Position numbers and translations under genes: made by a program. From contig CAJPKN010000055.1 of assembly GCA_905370385.1 (NCBI GenBank), forward strand, positions 1-9,421: 9,421 bases of DNA, in the 5' to 3' direction. Positions 6,259 to 9,421 of the stretch are shown here, in pieces; the first letter of the stretch is position 1, and each line of letters begins with the position of its first letter. Source of the stretch: Stomatobaculum longum (lineage in GTDB: Bacteria > Bacillota > Clostridia > Lachnospirales > Lachnospiraceae). The notes beneath the pieces were generated by a model. That model was not told the origin of the DNA. It saw only the letters and a program-made list of their open reading frames with translations, and searched no databases.

Positions 6259-6888
6259 ATGCGACAGATTGCAATTTTGGGAGGAACCTTCGATCCGATT
6301 CACAACGGTCATCTGAAGCTGGCGGAAGAGGCCTGTGCCCACTTTCCGCTGGATGCCTGCTGGTTTATGCCGGCGGCCGTGCCGCCGCACAAACAAGGAC
6401 GAAAACTCGCAAGCTATGCGCAGCGCTTTCACATGGCTGAGCTTGCAACCGCAGCCTATGAGAAGTTCGAGGTTTCTGATTTTGAAGCACAGCGCAGCGG
6501 TCTCTCCTATACGAGCGATACCCTGGCCCTGCTCCGCAAGGAGTATCCGGACAGTGCGTTTTCACTCATACTCGGCGCCGATTCTTTTTTTGAATTCGAG
6601 AACTGGCATGCGCCGGAGGACATCTGCCGCAATGCCCGCCTCTTGGTTGCCGCACGGGAGTATGCACGCGAACACAGCAGTCTGAACGAACACGCCCGTC
6701 ACTTGGAAGAGCGCTTCGGCGCCCGTGTCGCTCTGATTCCGGCTCCGCTCTTGGATATTTCATCGATGCACATTCGGGAACTCCTCGCCGCCGGTAAAAA
6801 ATCCGCGGCGCAATACCTACCTGCCGCCGTGTATCGCTACATTCAGGCTGAGGGGCTTTATGTCCCGGAGAAAGAAGGCAAGTTATGA
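6259..6888 (+). CDS. nadD: Nicotinate-nucleotide adenylyltransferase NadD
   Basis: A 209-residue enzyme that joins nicotinate mononucleotide and ATP to make deamido-NAD, the step before NAD synthetase in the cytoplasm. The N-terminal nucleotidyltransferase signature GGTFDPIHNGH spans residues 8-18, including the HxGH pair His15/His18 that contacts ATP phosphates. The substrate-side segment LILGADSFFEFENWHAPEDI is typical, and the C-terminal ATP-binding motif is ISSMHIR at 167-173, where family members generally have ISSTxIR; Met170 replaces the Thr. The size is normal. No Shine-Dalgarno is visible, only a 6-nt gap after yhbY, so translation is probably coupled. The stop overlaps the yqeK start by 4 nt (ATGA). 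Confidence 0.97.
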   Translation: MRQIAILGGTFDPIHNGHLKLAEEACAHFPLDACWFMPAAVPPHKQGRKLASYAQRFHMAELATAAYEKFEVSDFEAQRSGLSYTSDTLALLRKEYPDSAFSLILGADSFFEFENWHAPEDICRNARLLVAAREYAREHSSLNEHARHLEERFGARVALIPAPLLDISSMHIRELLAAGKKSAAQYLPAAVYRYIQAEGLYVPEKEGKL

Positions 6889-7475
6889 ACCGAAAAGATA
6901 CGGCGGAACTGCGCAGAAAGCTCGAAAAGAATCTGAGTGCCGATCGCTACCAGCACACGCTGGGGGTTGCGTACACAGCCGCTGCTCTTGCAATGCGCTA
7001 TCAGGCTTCGGTCGAAGATGCCGAACTCGCGGGGCTTTTGCACGACTGTGCCAAGGAATACGGGAAAAAGGAACTTCTTGTCCTCGGGGAGAAGGCCGGC
7101 CATGTTTGGAGCGAAGAGGATATGGCTTCTCCGCAACTCTGGCACGCAATTGTGGGGCCCTATGTCGCGGAACAGAAATACGACGTGCATACACCGCAGG
7201 TGCTCTCCGCCATACGCTGGCACACCACAGGCAAAAGGGAACTCTCTCTGCTGGAAAAAATCGTATTTACGGCCGACTACATCGAACCGAATCGGGACAA
7301 GGCAGACAATCTCGCGGAGATACGTCATCTTGCCTTTGAAGATCTTGATGATTGTGTCTATCGCATCACAGAAGATACTTTGCGCTATCTCGCGGCGCGC
7401 AATGTCAAAGCGGACCGCAAGACGGAAGAATGCTATCAATGGCTGAAGGAGGTCAAACACTATGACGACAAATGA
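6885..7475 (+). CDS. yqeK: YqeK-type HD-domain Ap4A hydrolase
   Basis: A 196-residue HD-domain phosphohydrolase. Metal ligands expected for the superfamily are visible: His24 (YQHTLGV), His53-Asp54 (LLHDCAKE), further histidines in LWHAIVGPYVA and AIRWHTTG, and the Asp of TADYIEPNR. YqeK of Firmicutes has been shown to split diadenosine tetraphosphate symmetrically to two ADP, and this protein has the family length and layout, so the same activity is likely. AAGG (6875-6878) lies 6 nt before the ATG, which overlaps the nadD stop as ATGA. The 3' end overlaps rsfS by 14 nt. The nadD-yqeK pairing is conserved; Ap4A and NAD metabolism both involve adenylate transfer, but a direct link is inference. 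Confidence 0.94.
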   Translation: MNRKDTAELRRKLEKNLSADRYQHTLGVAYTAAALAMRYQASVEDAELAGLLHDCAKEYGKKELLVLGEKAGHVWSEEDMASPQLWHAIVGPYVAEQKYDVHTPQVLSAIRWHTTGKRELSLLEKIVFTADYIEPNRDKADNLAEIRHLAFEDLDDCVYRITEDTLRYLAARNVKADRKTEECYQWLKEVKHYDDK

Positions 7476-7824
7476 GCTGCTTGCATACGCTGTCACCGCA
7501 ATGGAAGACAAAAAGGGCACGGAGATTTCCGTAATCGACATCTCCAAGGTCTCAGTGGTTGCGGATTACTTTATGCTGGTCAGCGGAACCAACCAGAAGC
7601 AGACCCAGGCCATCGCGGACGAAATCGAAGAGAAGCTCGCGAAGCACGAGGTCTTCCCGCGCCAGAAGGAAGGCTACAACAGCGGAACCTGGATACTCCT
7701 CGACTACCAGGATGTGGTCATTCACATCTTCAACGGAGAGGACAGACGCTTCTACAACCTGGAGCGCATTTGGGCGGACGGTGTCAGCGTCGATCCGAAG
7801 AGCTTCACGGCAGAAGAGAAGTGA
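7462..7824 (+). CDS. rsfS: Ribosomal silencing factor RsfS
   Basis: A 120-residue protein of the RsfS/Iojap family, which binds L14 on the 50S subunit and blocks joining with 30S when nutrients are scarce. Family landmarks are the N-terminal helix ELLAYAVTAMEDKKG, the strand VADYFMLVSGTNQKQTQAIAD, the GTWILLDYQDVVIHIF core and the FYNLERIW element followed by the acidic-aromatic tail. AAGGAGGT (7446-7453), inside yqeK, lies 8 nt before the ATG and is one of the strongest ribosome binding sites in the window. In some clostridia an LCP-family cell-wall gene separates yqeK and rsfS; here they overlap by 14 nt with nothing between. No terminator follows in the 47 nt before the permease gene. Confidence 0.96.
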   Translation: MTTNELLAYAVTAMEDKKGTEISVIDISKVSVVADYFMLVSGTNQKQTQAIADEIEEKLAKHEVFPRQKEGYNSGTWILLDYQDVVIHIFNGEDRRFYNLERIWADGVSVDPKSFTAEEK

Positions 7825-7859
7825 ATCTAGCTTACATCATTTGATTCTGTAAACCAACC

Positions 7860-7864
7860 GGGGG
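7860..7864 (+). promoter_or_regulatory. Ribosome binding site choosing the ATG of the purine permease
   Basis: A GGGGG run lies 7 nt before the ATG at 7872. An in-frame TTG at 7866 is only 1 nt from this run and is too close to serve as its start. It is not a canonical AGGAGG, so initiation could be moderate. Confidence 0.6.
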
Positions 7865-7871
7865 ATTGAAT

Positions 7872-9230
7872 ATGGAACAGTTTTTTCGTTTAAAAGAAAA
7901 TCACAGCAATATGCGTACGGAATTGATTGCCGGAATTACGACCTTCATGACCATGGCATACATCCTCGCCGTCAACCCGAACCTGCTCGGCAAAACCGGC
8001 ATGGACGGGGGCGCAGTTTTCACGGCAACGGCGCTTGCTTCCGCCGTCGGCTGCTTTGCGATGGCCTTGCTTGCAAACCTTCCGTTTGCACTTTCGGCCG
8101 GCATGGGACTAAATGCTTACTTCACCTATTCGGTCTGCATGGGTATGGGATATAGCTGGGAAGTTGCCCTGGCGGCGGTCTGTGTTGAAGGCCTGATTTT
8201 TATCCTGCTCTCGCTGACCAATGTGCGTGAGGCCATTTTCAACGCGATCCCGGGGGAGCTAAAGCTCGCGGTATCGGTCGGTATCGGTCTTTTTATTACT
8301 TTCATCGGTCTCCAGAACGCACATGTCGTTGTCGACGGCGCTACCTTGGTCACGCTGTTCTCCTTTAAGGAAGCAATTACCACGGGCACGTTTGCTTCCG
8401 AAGGAATTACGGTTCTGCTTGCGCTGATCGGAACACTGATCACCTCGCTGCTGGTAATCAAGAATGTGAAGGGAAATATTCTTCTCGGCATTTTGATTAC
8501 CTGGGGACTCGGCATACTCTGCCAGCTGACCGGCCTTTATGTGCCGAATCCGGAGGCCGGCTTCTACAGCTTAATTCCGGCTTCCCTGATTGCGATGCCG
8601 GCATCTCTGGCGCCTACCTTTATGAAGATGGACTTCAGCAATGTGCTTTCCGTCAATTTCCTCGTCGTGGTTTTCTCCTTCCTTTTTGTCGATATTTTTG
8701 ATACACTCGGCACCCTGATCGGTTGTGCATCTAAGGCGGATATGCTCGACAAAGACGGTAAATTGCCGCGCATTAAGGGAGCGCTTCTCGCGGATGCCAT
8801 CGGCACCACGGTCGGCGCGGTACTCGGTACTTCGACCATCACAACCTTTGTGGAGTCCTCCTCCGGTATTGCCGAGGGGGCGCGTACCGGCCTCAGCTCG
8901 ATTGTGGTCGGAGGCTTGTTCCTGCTAAGCCTTTTCTTTTCACCGGTCTTCCTCGCGATTCCTTCGTTCGCGACCGCCCCGGCTCTGATTGTCGTTGGCT
9001 TCTTCATGATGCAGCAGGTCGCAAAGATTGACTGGAATAATATGCTGACCGCAATCCCGGCTTTTATCTGCATTTTCGCAATGCCCTTCGCTTACTCGAT
9101 TTCCGAGGGTATCGCTTTCGGCATTATCAGCTACACGGTGCTTCATCTTGCCGGCGGCAAGGGAAAGAAGGTCACACCGCTCATGTATGTGCTGACCGTG
9201 ATCTTTATTCTGAAATACATCTTCCTGTGA
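7872..9230 (+). CDS. NCS2-family purine permease (AzgA/PbuG-like)
   Basis: A 452-residue, highly hydrophobic inner-membrane transporter of the AzgA branch of NCS2 (COG2252), whose characterised members import adenine, guanine or hypoxanthine with protons (B. subtilis PbuG/PbuO, E. coli AdeP/AdeQ and GhxP/GhxQ). Motifs in order: RTELIAGITTFMTMAYI at 15-31, ALSAGMGLNAYF at 73-84, GIGLFITFIGLQNAH near residue 140, DIFDTLGTLIG from Asp274, and the substrate-site stretch GTSTITTFVESSSG at 319-332 with Glu328. The length fits about 12-14 membrane segments and no signal peptide is needed. The exact base transported cannot be read from sequence. It follows rsfS after 47 nt without a terminator or a convincing promoter, so it may be the last gene of the obgE-rsfS transcript. 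It ends at a strong terminator. The ATG at 7872 is preferred over TTG at 7866. Confidence 0.94.
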   Translation: MEQFFRLKENHSNMRTELIAGITTFMTMAYILAVNPNLLGKTGMDGGAVFTATALASAVGCFAMALLANLPFALSAGMGLNAYFTYSVCMGMGYSWEVALAAVCVEGLIFILLSLTNVREAIFNAIPGELKLAVSVGIGLFITFIGLQNAHVVVDGATLVTLFSFKEAITTGTFASEGITVLLALIGTLITSLLVIKNVKGNILLGILITWGLGILCQLTGLYVPNPEAGFYSLIPASLIAMPASLAPTFMKMDFSNVLSVNFLVVVFSFLFVDIFDTLGTLIGCASKADMLDKDGKLPRIKGALLADAIGTTVGAVLGTSTITTFVESSSGIAEGARTGLSSIVVGGLFLLSLFFSPVFLAIPSFATAPALIVVGFFMMQQVAKIDWNNMLTAIPAFICIFAMPFAYSISEGIAFGIISYTVLHLAGGKGKKVTPLMYVLTVIFILKYIFL

Positions 9231-9261
9231 GAAACGATACATTCCGAATGACAGGGAATCG

Positions 9262-9293
9262 AAAAGCAAGGTGGGAGACCACCTTGCTTTTTT
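9262..9293 (+). terminator. Intrinsic terminator after the purine permease
   Basis: Inverted repeat with arm 9262-9274 (AAAAGCAAGGTGG), loop GAGA and arm 9279-9291, running straight into a six-T tract (9288-9293). The 9-bp core GCAAGGTGG plus flanking A/T pairs makes a textbook factor-independent terminator. The upstream A-run would give a short U-tract on the opposite strand too, so it could act in both directions. Confidence 0.93.
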
Positions 9294-9421
9294 GCAGTCG
9301 TTACGATTCGCTTCTGTAAGAGGCGTTGTATGCTCTAAAAGACTTCATACAGTCCAAAGTCACGGTAGTATGGTTCACAGGTTTTATGATATAACTTGAA
9401 TACGAAAATTAAGCAACAAAT
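9294..9421 (+). other. Non-coding tail of the window, possible start of the next transcription unit
   Basis: About 128 nt without a credible gene on either strand. It becomes AT-rich toward the end, with TATGAT (9385-9390) and the overlapping TATAAC (9390-9395), either of which could be a -10 box, but neither has a convincing -35 at 16-18 nt. A weak inverted repeat TGTATG (9327-9332)/CATACA (9346-9351) has a 13-nt loop. Nothing here is recognisable as a tRNA or known riboswitch. Confidence 0.3.

Noticed and set aside
6858..7547. Minus-strand open frame (229 codons) opposite yqeK and rsfS
   Set aside because: It is fully antisense to conserved genes with clear motifs, resembles no family and spans several gene junctions.
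7561..7852. Alternate-frame plus-strand reading within rsfS
   Set aside because: Arg/Ser/Thr-rich composition is typical of a shifted frame over a GC-rich gene; no start signal or family resemblance.
9327..9351. Inverted repeat TGTATG/CATACA in the terminal intergenic region
   Set aside because: Six base pairs around a 13-nt loop without a T-tract is within chance expectation in this AT-richer stretch.
9361..9410. Promoter at the window's 3' end based on TATGAT/TATAAC
   Set aside because: No -35 box resembling TTGACA occurs at 16-18 nt upstream of either hexamer, and the following gene is outside the window, so it is only mentioned as weak.

Overview
The window is a densely packed, entirely plus-strand stretch of chromosome from a low-to-mid GC Gram-positive, most likely a Clostridia member and plausibly Lachnospiraceae. 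Support comes from gene order (radical SAM protein, DUF2344 protein, RNase G/E, L21, Prp, L27, Obg, YhbY, NadD, YqeK, RsfS), the strong AGGAGG-type ribosome binding sites, two TTG starts, and a ribosomal-processing protease (Prp) next to an L27 with an N-terminal extension. Assignment to family level is inference from remembered synteny, not a search. I see no mobile element, CRISPR array, tRNA, rRNA or horizontally acquired island.

Region 1 (1-3522) holds three overlapping genes: the 3' part of a TIGR03960-type radical SAM protein, its usual partner TIGR03936/DUF2344, and a short RNase E/G. Successive genes overlap by 17 nt each, so they are almost certainly translated in a coupled way from one mRNA whose promoter lies upstream of the window.

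Region 2 (3519-4640) is the L21-Prp-L27 ribosomal protein operon. It has a near-consensus sigma-A promoter whose -35 box overlaps the RNase stop codon, a folded 5' leader that fits an L21-leader-type autoregulatory RNA, and a perfect 13-bp hairpin after rpmA. Prp is the cysteine protease that removes the L27 leader peptide, so enzyme and substrate lie side by side.

Region 3 (4661-7824) carries obgE, yhbY, nadD, yqeK and rsfS: ribosome assembly (Obg GTPase, YhbY), NAD synthesis (NadD), Ap4A turnover (YqeK) and ribosome silencing (RsfS). Most junctions overlap or have gaps under 12 nt. No promoter is evident ahead of obgE, so this block may depend on read-through of the hairpin after rpmA.

Region 4 (7825-9421) is an AzgA/PbuG-type purine permease, closed by a clear intrinsic terminator, and then about 128 nt of non-coding DNA running off the window.

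This is mainly conserved housekeeping DNA. The least understood part is the radical SAM/DUF2344 pair, whose substrate is not known to me. Other points for a second look are the pared-down RNase G/E without 5'-sensor and Zn-link motifs, an unusual residue in the Prp cleavage motif of L27, the leader RNA ahead of rplU, and the rpmA-obgE hairpin.
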